64,000 bases of DNA from an uncultured Oscillospiraceae bacterium. Its GTDB lineage: Bacteria; Bacillota; Clostridia; Oscillospirales; Acutalibacteraceae. Position numbers and translations under genes: made by a program. Positions 25,286 through 33,822 of the stretch are shown one piece after another (positions within the stretch are counted from its first letter, which is position 1; each line of letters begins with the position of its first letter). The DNA lies in the NCBI GenBank assembly GCA_949289045.1, contig CASEMN010000002.1, forward strand, positions 124,001 through 188,000, in the 5' to 3' direction. The notes under the pieces were generated by a model. That model was not told the DNA's origin. It saw nothing but the letters and a program-made list of their open reading frames with translations, and did not search any database.

Positions 25286-25564
25286 ATGAAAAACAATAAC
25301 AAAAAACGCAATAATCAGCCCCAGAACAACAAAAATATTCCTGATATGCAGAACGTAAACAACATGCCTGAAAAGCAAAACACCAACGACCCTCAGGATA
25401 AAAGAGCAAAAAACAAAAATTATAACAATCCTCAGTATTGAAATGCTGCTGCCCTTTTTGATATCGGAGGAGTTATAGATCCCACCGATCCGTTCGGCAG
25501 CTATACAGGCGTTCCTGTTGTAAACCCATTTGAAACTCCGGAACAGGACGCAGACGATCTATAA
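25286..25564 (+). pseudogene. Asn-rich small protein with in-frame TGA before DADDL-ending C-terminus
   Basis: A strong GGAGGCG site precedes an ATG at 25286. The frame reads 51 codons of Asn/Lys/Gln-rich sequence (starting MKNNNKKRNNQPQNNKN), stops at TGA (25439-25441), then stays open for 40 more codons with no new start, ending GSYTGVPVVNPFETPEQDADDL in pieces: DPTDPFGSYTGVP and ETPEQDADDL. The ending resembles, from memory, a D-P-x-GSYTG-x-P...QDADDL tail seen on many small clostridial proteins. The conserved-looking part therefore lies after the stop. It may be a nonsense-mutated gene, a sequencing error, or a stop that is read through. The function is unknown. Confidence 0.6.
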
Positions 25565-25568
25565 AATA

Positions 25569-25603
25569 AAAAAGAGCTGATACTTTAAAGTATCGGCTCT
25601 TTT
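25569..25603. terminator. Terminator downstream of ftsZ and small gene
   Basis: A 16-bp near-perfect stem (AAAAGAGCTGATACTT with AAGTATCGGCTCTTTT) has a 2-3 base loop. It is placed to end both the plus-strand small gene and the minus-strand ftsZ operon. Confidence 0.85.
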
Positions 25604-25635
25604 AACTTTGATTAATTGTAAAAAGAAATTATAAC

Positions 25636-26754
25636 TTATTTTTTGAAGAATTTTTCAATATCAGATGAAAACCAATCTTCATCATCCGAAGACTTCTTTG
25701 AAGAGCTAAAGTCTTCAACAGAATTTTTCTCCTCAACTGCGGGAGCTTTTTCTTCCGGCTTTGAGTAAGAGGAAGAAATATCAATATTCTTATCTGAGGG
25801 ATCACCGAAGCTTGTTGCGATAACAGTAATTATCATCTCATCGTCAAGGGCCTCGTCAAAGGAAACGCCGAAAATTACGTTTGAATCCTCGTTTGTTGCA
25901 TCAGTGATAATTCCGCAAGCGGTCTCAACTTCATCAAGACCGATATCAGCAGAAGATTTTATGCTGATAATGATGCCCTTTGCCCCGTTGATTGTAGTCT
26001 CCAAAAGAGGACTCGAAATAGCAAGCTTAGCAGCCTGTTCAGCTTTATCCTTACCGCTTGCTCGACCGACACCCATATGAGCGTGACCGGCGTTCTGCAT
26101 AACAGCGGTAACATCAGCAAAGTCAAGGTTAATATATCCGGGAACCTTAATGAGCTCGGAAACACTCTGAACACCCTGAAGAAGCACATTATCGGCAGCT
26201 TCGAAAGCGTTTGCAAAAGTGATTTTTTCTTCTGAAACATATTTAAGGCGCTCGTTGGGGATTATTATAAGACTGTCAACATGCTCAGCGAGATTGGCAA
26301 TACCTGCTTCCGCCTGCTCCATACGGCGTCTGCCCTCAAAAGCAAAAGGCTTAGTGACAATACCTACTGTAAGTATACCCATTTCTCTTGCGATGGAAGC
26401 TATTACGGGAGCCGCACCGGTTCCTGTACCGCCGCCCATTCCGGCAGTGATAAATACCATATCGGTACTTTTAAGAGCGTCGCTGATAGCCTCTCTGCTC
26501 TCCTCAGCGGAACGCTGGCCAACTTCCGGCTTTGCGCCTGCGCCCTGTCCCTTTGTGATCTTCTCGCCTATCTGAATTTTATGGGTAGCCTGAGAATGCA
26601 TAAGAGCCTGCTTATCGGTATTAACCGAAATGAATTCAACGCCCTGAATCTGCGCTCTTATCATTCTATTTATTGCATTACCGCCGCCTCCGCCGACGCC
26701 GATTACTTTTATCTGAACAACACTGTCAAAATCGTTATCAATCTGAAATGACAT
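25636..26754 (-). CDS. ftsZ: Cell division protein FtsZ
   Basis: Tubulin-like GTPase forming the division ring, 372 residues. The N-terminal [10 protein letters not shown] loop is near 22-31, the tubulin signature GGGTGTG near 108-114, and the T7 loop region NLDFADV near 205. A Glu/Ser-rich linker follows about residue 320, and the C-terminal tail ends [13 protein letters not shown], where partner proteins such as SepF would dock. The start has GGGAGGAAG. It is the last gene of the division cluster, 165 bp after ftsQ. No ftsA precedes it, which is usual in several clostridial lineages where SepF or other anchors serve. Confidence 0.98.
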   Translation of the reverse strand: MSFQIDNDFDSVVQIKVIGVGGGGGNAINRMIRAQIQGVEFISVNTDKQALMHSQATHKIQIGEKITKGQGAGAKPEVGQRSAEESREAISDALKSTDMVFITAGMGGGTGTGAAPVIASIAREMGILTVGIVTKPFAFEGRRRMEQAEAGIANLAEHVDSLIIIPNERLKYVSEEKITFANAFEAADNVLLQGVQSVSELIKVPGYINLDFADVTAVMQNAGHAHMGVGRASGKDKAEQAAKLAISSPLLETTINGAKGIIISIKSSADIGLDEVETACGIITDATNEDSNVIFGVSFDEALDDEMIITVIATSFGDPSDKNIDISSSYSKPEEKAPAVEEKNSVEDFSSSKKSSDDEDWFSSDIEKFFKK

Positions 26755-26919
26755 TTAACTTCCTCCCGCTTTTGATGAAATAACTATTTTATTCAATTTA
26801 GACAATTATACAAATTTACCATATTATACTACCATGCCTACGATAAAAATACAATCATCTGTAATTAGAAATATTATAATTTTTCCGTTTTTTTTTGGTG
26901 GTTTATCCAATTATCAATT

Positions 26920-27759
26920 TCAATTTGTCTCGATTTCCGGCGAAAAATATGCTTTTCCGTCGTATGTTAAATCAAAGGTGCCTTTAACGGAGTTTCCGTT
27001 TGCCTTTTCCTTTTTAATCGCTTCGCTTACAAGAAGAAGCTTTCTGTCTATCGTATCGGCTGAAATCTCACCAAGCTTGAGCGTTGTCTCGCCGTTTTCG
27101 CATATAATTTTTATATTTGAAGAATCACTTAAATCGTAATAAGTTACAGCAATACCCGCTTTCTGAGCAGCCTCTATTACGATTGTAAGACTGTTCATGA
27201 CTTTTTCGTCTTTAAGTACAATCGGAAGACCTACCTCTGCCTTTTCGACTCCCGAAAGCTCTATTACGGGAATTGATTTATCTACGGAATCAGTCTTTTC
27301 AAGAACCTTGTTGTCTTTATCGAGAAGTATATAACCTGTATCCGTACGCATAGCACAGGATGGCTCTGCACTTTCTACGGTTATCGTTACTGTATCAGGT
27401 ATACTGCGTTTTATAGTAGCTTCACCGATATAAGGAAGAGCCTGCGAAATAGACGAAGAAACACTTTCCGCAGAAAATCCGAAAAGATTCTGGCCTTCTG
27501 TTAAACCGGAACTTTTTATTATTTCTTCAGCGGTGTACTGAGTTTCGCCTACAACAGTTATGGTTGCGACTTTAAAAAATACTGTAAAACAAAGCGTAAC
27601 GGCTACCGCAGCAAGGAAAAGGAAAAAAAGCAATCCTGTAAATATGCGTTTTATGCGGTTTTTTCTCCGCTTAGCCATAGCATACTCACGGCGTCTTTCA
27701 TCCCTTGACTTAGGCTCCTGAGGCGGTGTTCTTTTTGGTTTCACATTCTCTTTCTTCAT
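26920..27759 (-). CDS. ftsQ: Cell division protein FtsQ/DivIB
   Basis: A bitopic divisome protein of 279 residues. A long basic cytoplasmic N-terminus (1-36, RRREYAMAKRRKNRIKR) is followed by one membrane helix (about 37-58), the POTRA domain (about 60-130, starting VATITVVGETQYTAEEII) and the beta domain of the FtsQ fold. It scaffolds FtsL and the septal PBP. Its 5' end overlaps the 3' end of murA by 50 bp, so translation is probably coupled. AAGGGATT precedes the ATG. In B. subtilis the same protein is DivIB. Confidence 0.92.
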   Translation of the reverse strand: MKKENVKPKRTPPQEPKSRDERRREYAMAKRRKNRIKRIFTGLLFFLFLAAVAVTLCFTVFFKVATITVVGETQYTAEEIIKSSGLTEGQNLFGFSAESVSSSISQALPYIGEATIKRSIPDTVTITVESAEPSCAMRTDTGYILLDKDNKVLEKTDSVDKSIPVIELSGVEKAEVGLPIVLKDEKVMNSLTIVIEAAQKAGIAVTYYDLSDSSNIKIICENGETTLKLGEISADTIDRKLLLVSEAIKKEKANGNSVKGTFDLTYDGKAYFSPEIETN

Positions 27760-29032
27760 AATCCCTTATCCTTTTAATATCTGCACCCAATTGACACAGA
27801 TTGTCGGTTATATTTTCATATCCTCTGTCTATATGATGCACGCCGTCAATTTTCGTTGTGCCTCCTGCGCTGAGACCTGCTATGATGAGAGCGGAACCGC
27901 CTCTTAAATCCGGAGCGGTAACCGCTGCCCCAGATAAAGCCTTTACTCCCTCTGTAACAGCCACACGTCCTTCAACTTTTATGTTTGCACCCAGACGGCA
28001 AAGTTCGCTTACATGTCTGTAACGGTTTTCGAAAATATTTTCCGTAAACACCGTTGTGCCGGAACACAGAGCAGCTACTGCCATAACAGGTGCCTGAGCA
28101 TCCGTCGGAAACCCGGGATAGGGCATTGTACGTACGGTACCCATTTTTCTCAAAACAGGTGGAGCTGAAAGTGAAACGCTGTGGTTTCTTATTGCAATAT
28201 CACAGCCGCTTTCACTCAGTACGGAAACAACCGCTCCGATATGGGCTGGAATAATATCTTTGAGCACAACTTGACCTTTCGTCACTGCTGCTGCACACAT
28301 ATAAGTTGCGGCGGCTATGCGGTCAGGTATCACTCTATGCTCACATCCGCTGAGCTTTTCTACGCCCTCTATAAACACTGCATTGCTTCCTGCACCGTGA
28401 ATTTTCGCACCGCACCGGTTGAGAAAATCAGCAAGGTCACTTATTTCCGGCTCGCATGCCGCATTTACTATAGATGTATTTCCCTTTGCCGTAACAGCTG
28501 CAAGCATTATGTTTTCAGTAGCTCCGACACTGGGAAAGGATAAAACTATCTCTGTTCCTTTAAGTCCTTCAGGACATTCAAAATAAAGCCTTCCGTGCTC
28601 TTCGGTTATTTTTGCACCGAATTTTTCCATTGCTCCAATATGCAGATCAATGGGTCTCAGTCCAATATCACAGCCTCCGGGAGCGGAAAGCTCCGCCTTG
28701 CCGGTTTTTGCAAGAATGGCTCCGAGAAAGACGACGGAAGAACGCATTTCATGCATAAGCTCTTCAGAAATCTCATAACCGTATGCGTTTTCAGCATCAA
28801 CATATACCGTGTGTCCCTGACGGCTTGCTTTACATCCTAAATACTTTAATATTTTTATAGCGGCGTCAACATCGGTTAAAATCGGACAGTTATGTATGAC
28901 GCACTGTCCGTTTGCAAGATAACAGGCGGCAAGAACAGGCAATACGCTGTTTTTCGCCCCCTGCACCGATATTTCGCCCCACAGACGCTTTCCCCCTGCG
29001 ACTTCTATTAAATCCTTCAAGCTCTCACACAC
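27710..29032 (-). CDS. murA: UDP-N-acetylglucosamine 1-carboxyvinyltransferase
   Basis: MurA transfers enolpyruvate from PEP to UDP-GlcNAc, the first committed step of peptidoglycan synthesis in the cytoplasm, and is the fosfomycin target. The protein has 440 residues. Lys27-Asn28 (in VQGAKNSVLP) is the substrate-binding pair, and Cys121 in APGGCDIGLRPID is the catalytic Cys. The start is uncertain: the frame opens with GTG at 29032, but a TTG at 29020 has AAAGGG 11 bp upstream and would give a more usual N-terminus (KDLIEVAGGKRL). It lies between murG and ftsQ in the cluster. Firmicutes often have a second MurA elsewhere. Confidence 0.96.
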   Translation of the reverse strand: MCESLKDLIEVAGGKRLWGEISVQGAKNSVLPVLAACYLANGQCVIHNCPILTDVDAAIKILKYLGCKASRQGHTVYVDAENAYGYEISEELMHEMRSSVVFLGAILAKTGKAELSAPGGCDIGLRPIDLHIGAMEKFGAKITEEHGRLYFECPEGLKGTEIVLSFPSVGATENIMLAAVTAKGNTSIVNAACEPEISDLADFLNRCGAKIHGAGSNAVFIEGVEKLSGCEHRVIPDRIAAATYMCAAAVTKGQVVLKDIIPAHIGAVVSVLSESGCDIAIRNHSVSLSAPPVLRKMGTVRTMPYPGFPTDAQAPVMAVAALCSGTTVFTENIFENRYRHVSELCRLGANIKVEGRVAVTEGVKALSGAAVTAPDLRGGSALIIAGLSAGGTTKIDGVHHIDRGYENITDNLCQLGADIKRIRDYEERECETKKNTASGA

Positions 29033-29101
29033 CCTTTCATACCGAAACTTTCTGCCGATTTTATACTATGCGGTATGTCTCGACTGTGTGAAAAACGGGA
29101 T

Positions 29102-30220
29102 TTATTTCTTTACAAGAGAGGTGATAACCTCGCAAATTCTTTCGTTGGCATCGGCAATTGAAAGAGCCTTTGCCCTTTCACCGATATCCTTTAAAGCCTC
29201 CCTGTTAGCAAGAAGCTCATCTACCTTTTGGGAAAGACTGTCGGGAGTCAGGTCTTTTTCTTCAATTATCACTGCCGCTCCCTTATTTACAAGAGCCATG
29301 GCATTGTGATACTGGTGATTCTCCGCAACGTTAGGCGACGGAATAAGTATTGCCGGCTTTCCGAGAGCTTCAAGCTCACTGAGAGAACTTGCACCGGCGC
29401 GGCAGATTACAAAATCCGCAGCTGCAAGGCAAACGTCCATATCGTTTATATATTCCCTGATTTCTACATCGGGTTCTTTGTCGCAATCAACACCCAATTT
29501 ACGCAGTGCGTCAGGCATCCATAGGCCGTACTGACCCATTGCGTGAAGGTATTTACAGTCATGCTTTGAAATGCGCTTTGCAATCATGCCCGCAACAGCT
29601 TCGTTGATGGCTTTCGCTCCGAGACTTCCGCCCATTGAGAGAACAAGCGGTCTTTCGTCAAGATTCATTCTGAACCTTGCCTCATCACGATTGGCGCTGA
29701 GTATTTCTCCCCTTACGGGAAGTCCCGTAACTATGCAGGGATTTTTGCATTCAAGATATTGTTCCGCTTCCGGAACAGTAAGCATAACCTTATCGGCACG
29801 CTTTGCAAGAATTTTATTAGTCTTGCCAGGGAAAGCGTTCTGTTCATGAATAGCTATTGGAATACCCATTTTGGACGCCATTCTAAGAACCGGTCCGCTT
29901 ACATATCCGCCGAAGCCTACAACTACATCGGGCTTAAATTTCTCAATAATCTTTTTTGCCTGTGAAGAAGATTTAAAGAGCTTCGCCACTGTTCCTAAAT
30001 TACGCTTTATGTTTTCCGGAGTCAGCTTACGCTGGAATCCGCTTATTTCAATAGTTTCAAAAGCATATCCCGCAGCAGGTACAAGACGTGCTTCCATTTT
30101 TTCCTTTGTACCGACAAAGAGAATTTCAGCGTCGGGATACTGTTTTTTTATCTCGCCGGCAGCGGCAAGAGCCGGATTTATATGGCCTCCTGTACCGCCT
30201 GTCGCAAATAAAATCTTCAT
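29102..30220 (-). CDS. murG: UDP-GlcNAc:lipid I N-acetylglucosaminyltransferase
   Basis: MurG adds GlcNAc to lipid I to make lipid II on the inner face of the membrane, 372 residues, GT-B fold (family GT28). The N-terminal glycine loop GGTGGHINPALAAA is at 8-21, VGFGGYVSGP near 95, and the C-terminal UDP-binding SMGGSLGAKAIN near 190. The acceptor and donor signatures CRAGASSLSEL and the Gln pair in VAENHQYHNA follow near 265-300. It is spaced 20 bp after ftsW in the same operon. AAAGGCAGG precedes the ATG. Confidence 0.97.
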   Translation of the reverse strand: MKILFATGGTGGHINPALAAAGEIKKQYPDAEILFVGTKEKMEARLVPAAGYAFETIEISGFQRKLTPENIKRNLGTVAKLFKSSSQAKKIIEKFKPDVVVGFGGYVSGPVLRMASKMGIPIAIHEQNAFPGKTNKILAKRADKVMLTVPEAEQYLECKNPCIVTGLPVRGEILSANRDEARFRMNLDERPLVLSMGGSLGAKAINEAVAGMIAKRISKHDCKYLHAMGQYGLWMPDALRKLGVDCDKEPDVEIREYINDMDVCLAAADFVICRAGASSLSELEALGKPAILIPSPNVAENHQYHNAMALVNKGAAVIIEEKDLTPDSLSQKVDELLANREALKDIGERAKALSIADANERICEVITSLVKK

Positions 30221-30240
30221 ATTAATTACCTGCCTTTATT

Positions 30241-31425
30241 TTAAACTTTTTTAACGCTGGACGATCGTGAAACTGAAAGCACCATACCAAGCTCCGCCAA
30301 TAGTACCCACAGCGCCGTACCTCCGTAACTGAAAAACGGAAGTGAAATACCTGTGTTTGGCAAAAAATCCGTAACGACGCCGATATTAAGGGCTACCTGC
30401 ATGCCGATATGGAAAACAACGCCTAAAACCAGAAGGGAACCAAATCTGTCCTTTGCCTTAAGAGCAATCGCAACTCCTCGTGCAATTAAGAGAACAAAAA
30501 GGATAATTATTACACAAGCTCCGAAAAGTCCCAGTTCCTCGCAGACAATGGAGAAAATAAAGTCGTTCTGAGGCTCGGAAACATAAAGATGTTTCTGCTT
30601 AGACTGTCCGAGACCTACTCCAAAAAGTCCCCCTGAGGAAATAGCGTAAAGGGACTGGTTAGTCTGCCAGCGGCCCTTTGTAGGCTCTGCCTCTTTATCA
30701 AGCCACAAAGTAATTCGCTGAGCAGCATGTTCTGGAAGAATATCCGGTTTTATAAGCACAAGCGCTACAACAGCTACAATCGCCACAATACCTAAAACAA
30801 ACCAATATCTTTTAGTGCCTCCAAGGTACATCATTACTATACCAATCATAAGAATAAGCACTGTACCTGAAACGTGATTTTCAAGATAGATAAGTCCCGC
30901 AAGAATAAGAGTAACAAGGGCGTAAGGCCAAAAAGCAAATGGCTTTTCTACAAGTTTTTTATGGTTCTGCTCCATCTTCACCGCACAGAACATTACAAGA
31001 GCTATTTTCGCAAGCTCAGAAGGCTGAAAGGTCGGCGAACCTGCCATACCGGGAATATAAAGCCAACGTTTGAACCCAGGCGTATCGGGAAGATCGGGAA
31101 GGAACAGAACAACTACAAGCAAAATAACCGTAAGTATAAGAAGCGGATAGGTGAGAACTTTAAACCAGCCATATTTTACCTTTGAAACAATCATCATTAT
31201 GACTATTCCGCTTACGGCAAACATCAGCTGCTTTCTAAAATAATAAAGACTGTCTCCGTCATTATTATAGTAAGCATAAGGATAACTTGCGGAAAAAAGC
31301 ATTACAAGACCCACCGCCAGCAAAATGAGAACCAGTATTAAAAAATACAGGTCAACTGCACCGGTGTTGAACAGTCCGAGACCGCTTTTTTTCTTTTTAA
31401 GTGGGCTTTTAGTTTTTTCCGCCAT
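30241..31425 (-). CDS. ftsW: FtsW/SpoVE-type SEDS peptidoglycan polymerase
   Basis: A SEDS-family glycosyltransferase that polymerises lipid II, usually together with a class B PBP at the septum. The protein has 394 residues and about ten membrane helices. After a basic N-terminus, LFSASYPYAYY, then the signature region NTGISLPFFSYGGTALW (near 355-371) and the Glu/Asp-containing segments of SEDS proteins are present. AAGGAGAGGCGACT precedes the ATG. It lies between mraY and murG, the position of spoVE in B. subtilis. The PBP at 35.3 kb is the likely partner. Whether it acts in vegetative division, sporulation or both is not clear from sequence. Confidence 0.95.
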   Translation of the reverse strand: MAEKTKSPLKKKKSGLGLFNTGAVDLYFLILVLILLAVGLVMLFSASYPYAYYNNDGDSLYYFRKQLMFAVSGIVIMMIVSKVKYGWFKVLTYPLLILTVILLVVVLFLPDLPDTPGFKRWLYIPGMAGSPTFQPSELAKIALVMFCAVKMEQNHKKLVEKPFAFWPYALVTLILAGLIYLENHVSGTVLILMIGIVMMYLGGTKRYWFVLGIVAIVAVVALVLIKPDILPEHAAQRITLWLDKEAEPTKGRWQTNQSLYAISSGGLFGVGLGQSKQKHLYVSEPQNDFIFSIVCEELGLFGACVIIILFVLLIARGVAIALKAKDRFGSLLVLGVVFHIGMQVALNIGVVTDFLPNTGISLPFFSYGGTALWVLLAELGMVLSVSRSSSVKKV

Positions 31426-31447
31426 AGTCGCCTCTCCTTATAAATTA

Positions 31448-32467
31448 TCAACCAAACCAAACGCAGAGAATACCGATTACTGCGCCTATAAGATTTATAG
31501 TAGTGAAAACTGATACGATTTTTACCTCGCTCCAGCCTGACATCTCAAAGTGATGATGAATAGGAGCCATTTTGAAAATTCGCTTACCGTGAGTTGCCTT
31601 GAAATAAGTGATCTGAATAACATCAGAAAGAGCTTCGATAATGTAGATGATTCCGACAGGAATAAGAATAAGAGGACAGTTAATGCCGAAAGCAAGGGCA
31701 ATTACCATGCCTCCGAGGAAAAGGGAGCCTGTATCACCCATGAACACCTTTGCTGGATAATGGTTCCAGACAAGGAAGCCCGCACATCCTCCTGCAAGGG
31801 CAGCGGCAAGAATACTCATTCCCGTAAACTTGAGAATAGCAGCCATTACAATAAATGAGACCGCAACAGTAAGGGTTACGCTTGAGCAAAGGCCGTCGAG
31901 TCCGTCGGTAAAGTTAATGGCGTTAATTGCGCCATAAATTACGCAGATTGCAAAAATCCAGAAGAACCAGCCCAAATTTACATTTCCGATAAAGGGAATA
32001 AATGTTACAGCTGAACCTGAATAATAGAGAACAGTTGTATAAGCTACCGCAACAAGAAGCTGCATAAAAGTCTTCTGCTTAATTGTAAGACCGAGGTTTC
32101 TCTTTTTTACAACTTTGATATAATCATCCATAAAACCGATAAAGGCAAAGAGAAGAGCCATTATGAGGCCACCCCAAAGGCGCATTTTATTGTAATCGGC
32201 AGTTGCCATACCGTCGGGGAAAATCTTTTTGCCTGTAAGATAATCGGTAACGTATACAGCAACAAAAGAAACTGTTACACCGATTATAAACATGATACCG
32301 CCCATTGTGGGGATACCCTGTTTTTTCTTATGCCATTTCGGTCCGATATCAAGAATAGTCTGCCCGAATTTAAGCTTTCTCAGCCATGGAATCATAAAAA
32401 ATCCCAGTACAGTTGTCACTGTAAATGCTCCGAGAGCCGCAATAATTCCCAATAATGTTGTGCTCAT
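31448..32467 (-). CDS. mraY: Phospho-N-acetylmuramoyl-pentapeptide-transferase
   Basis: MraY moves phospho-MurNAc-pentapeptide from UDP to undecaprenyl phosphate to form lipid I. The protein has 339 residues and ten membrane helices. The catalytic region has the Asp pair in FIGFMDDYIKV, the NFTDGLDGL loop and the FMGDTGSLFLGG motif, followed by the His-rich APIHHHFE. I set the start at 32467, where the ATG overlaps the murF stop (ATGA) and AAGGGTGG lies upstream; the track-length frame of four more residues has no site. murD, usually next to mraY, is absent. Confidence 0.97.
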   Translation of the reverse strand: MSTTLLGIIAALGAFTVTTVLGFFMIPWLRKLKFGQTILDIGPKWHKKKQGIPTMGGIMFIIGVTVSFVAVYVTDYLTGKKIFPDGMATADYNKMRLWGGLIMALLFAFIGFMDDYIKVVKKRNLGLTIKQKTFMQLLVAVAYTTVLYYSGSAVTFIPFIGNVNLGWFFWIFAICVIYGAINAINFTDGLDGLCSSVTLTVAVSFIVMAAILKFTGMSILAAALAGGCAGFLVWNHYPAKVFMGDTGSLFLGGMVIALAFGINCPLILIPVGIIYIIEALSDVIQITYFKATHGKRIFKMAPIHHHFEMSGWSEVKIVSVFTTINLIGAVIGILCVWFG

Positions 32468-33822
32468 TTTTCGTTCCACCCTTCATAAAGCGCATTTATT
32501 ACTTCCTCAAGCTTCATTCCCCTGCTGCCCTTAAAGAGAATGCAGTCCCCGGGACGAACACAGGCGAGAAGACTTTCGGTTAATTCCTGTTTGTCTTCAA
32601 AGCTTTTCACATTCTTTAAACCTTCGGCCCCCTCAGCTATAAACCTTGCCTGTTTGCCAAAAGTGAAAAGCATATCAATATTAAAATCAGCCGCCATTTT
32701 TCCGACGTTCCTGTGTGCTTCTTCGGATATTGTACCAAGCTCCAGCATATCCGCAAGAACAGCGATTTTTCTCTCCGCCTTAAACGCCGAAAGAGCTGAC
32801 AAAGCCGCTTTCATGGAATCGGGGCTTGCGTTGTAACAGTCTTCAATAACTGTAATATCCCCCGTCTTTTTAACTCTCTGACGCATTCCCGAAGGCTCGT
32901 ATTTTTCGAGACTTACAGCGCCTTCACTAAGGCTTATTCCATATTTTACTCCCGCCGCCAAAGCCGCAAGAGCGTTATAGACATTATGTATGCCTATTGC
33001 AGGAAGATGTACTTTCTGTTTTTCTCCACCTAAAACAGCAGTAAAATCAGTGTACATTCCATCAGAGGTAATATCCTCAGCTTTTATATGGCATTTTTCG
33101 CTCTCTATACCGTACCAGATGACCTCATGGTCTGAAAAATCGGCATCTTTGAGATATTCATCATCGGCGTTGACAATAACAGGGGCGTCATTTTCCATTC
33201 CGTCAAGAATTTCCATTTTCGCTTTAAGTATATTCTCCCTTGAACCAAGGGTTTCCATATGGGATACTCCGATATTTGTAAGTATACCCAAAGTAGGGGC
33301 AGCAACACGGGAAAGGTTTGAAATTTCTCCGAAATCCGCCATACCCATTTCAAAAACCGCCGCCTCATAAGTTTCGTCAAGGCTGAAAACCGTCATAGGC
33401 ATACCTATCTGATTGTTAAGGTTTCCAAGGCTTTTGAGGGTTTTATATTTTGAAGATATAACGCAGTGAACCATTTCTTTAGTTGTTGTTTTGCCTACAC
33501 TTCCAGTAAGAGCAATTACAGGAATACTGAACCTACGACGGTACATTCCCGCAATAAGTGAAAGTGCTTTACAGGTGTCCTGAACTTTCAGCACACGGGA
33601 ATCATCTACATCACGGCTGCTCACTGCTGCCGCTGCTCCCTTTGAAAGAGCCTCTTCCACAAAGGCGTTTCCGTCGAAGTTTTCACCCTTGAGAGCTATA
33701 AAGAGACATCCCTCTTCTATTTTTCTTGTGTCGGTACATACGGAATAAATTTTCTTTTCTCCGTCGCCTGAAAATTCAGCGCTGCACGCTGCGGCAACAT
33801 CTTTTAATTTTAGCGGTATCAT
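32464..33822 (-). CDS. murF: UDP-MurNAc-tripeptide:D-Ala-D-Ala ligase
   Basis: MurF adds D-Ala-D-Ala to the UDP-MurNAc tripeptide to complete the pentapeptide. The protein has 452 residues with three Mur-ligase domains. The ATP loop reads TGSVGKTTTKEM (near 109), where Ser/Val replace the usual N residue. The N-terminal domain has SVCTDTRKIEEGCLFIALKG in pieces, and the C-terminal part has IEDCYNASPDSMKAAL. It overlaps murE upstream and mraY downstream by 4 bp each (ATGA), so the three are tightly coupled. No ddl gene is in the window. Confidence 0.96.
   Translation of the reverse strand: MIPLKLKDVAAACSAEFSGDGEKKIYSVCTDTRKIEEGCLFIALKGENFDGNAFVEEALSKGAAAAVSSRDVDDSRVLKVQDTCKALSLIAGMYRRRFSIPVIALTGSVGKTTTKEMVHCVISSKYKTLKSLGNLNNQIGMPMTVFSLDETYEAAVFEMGMADFGEISNLSRVAAPTLGILTNIGVSHMETLGSRENILKAKMEILDGMENDAPVIVNADDEYLKDADFSDHEVIWYGIESEKCHIKAEDITSDGMYTDFTAVLGGEKQKVHLPAIGIHNVYNALAALAAGVKYGISLSEGAVSLEKYEPSGMRQRVKKTGDITVIEDCYNASPDSMKAALSALSAFKAERKIAVLADMLELGTISEEAHRNVGKMAADFNIDMLFTFGKQARFIAEGAEGLKNVKSFEDKQELTESLLACVRPGDCILFKGSRGMKLEEVINALYEGWNEK

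Noticed and set aside
25439..25441. TGA as a selenocysteine codon
   Set aside because: No SECIS-like hairpin was seen in the codons right after it, and the protein looks non-enzymatic. Left only as a general read-through possibility.
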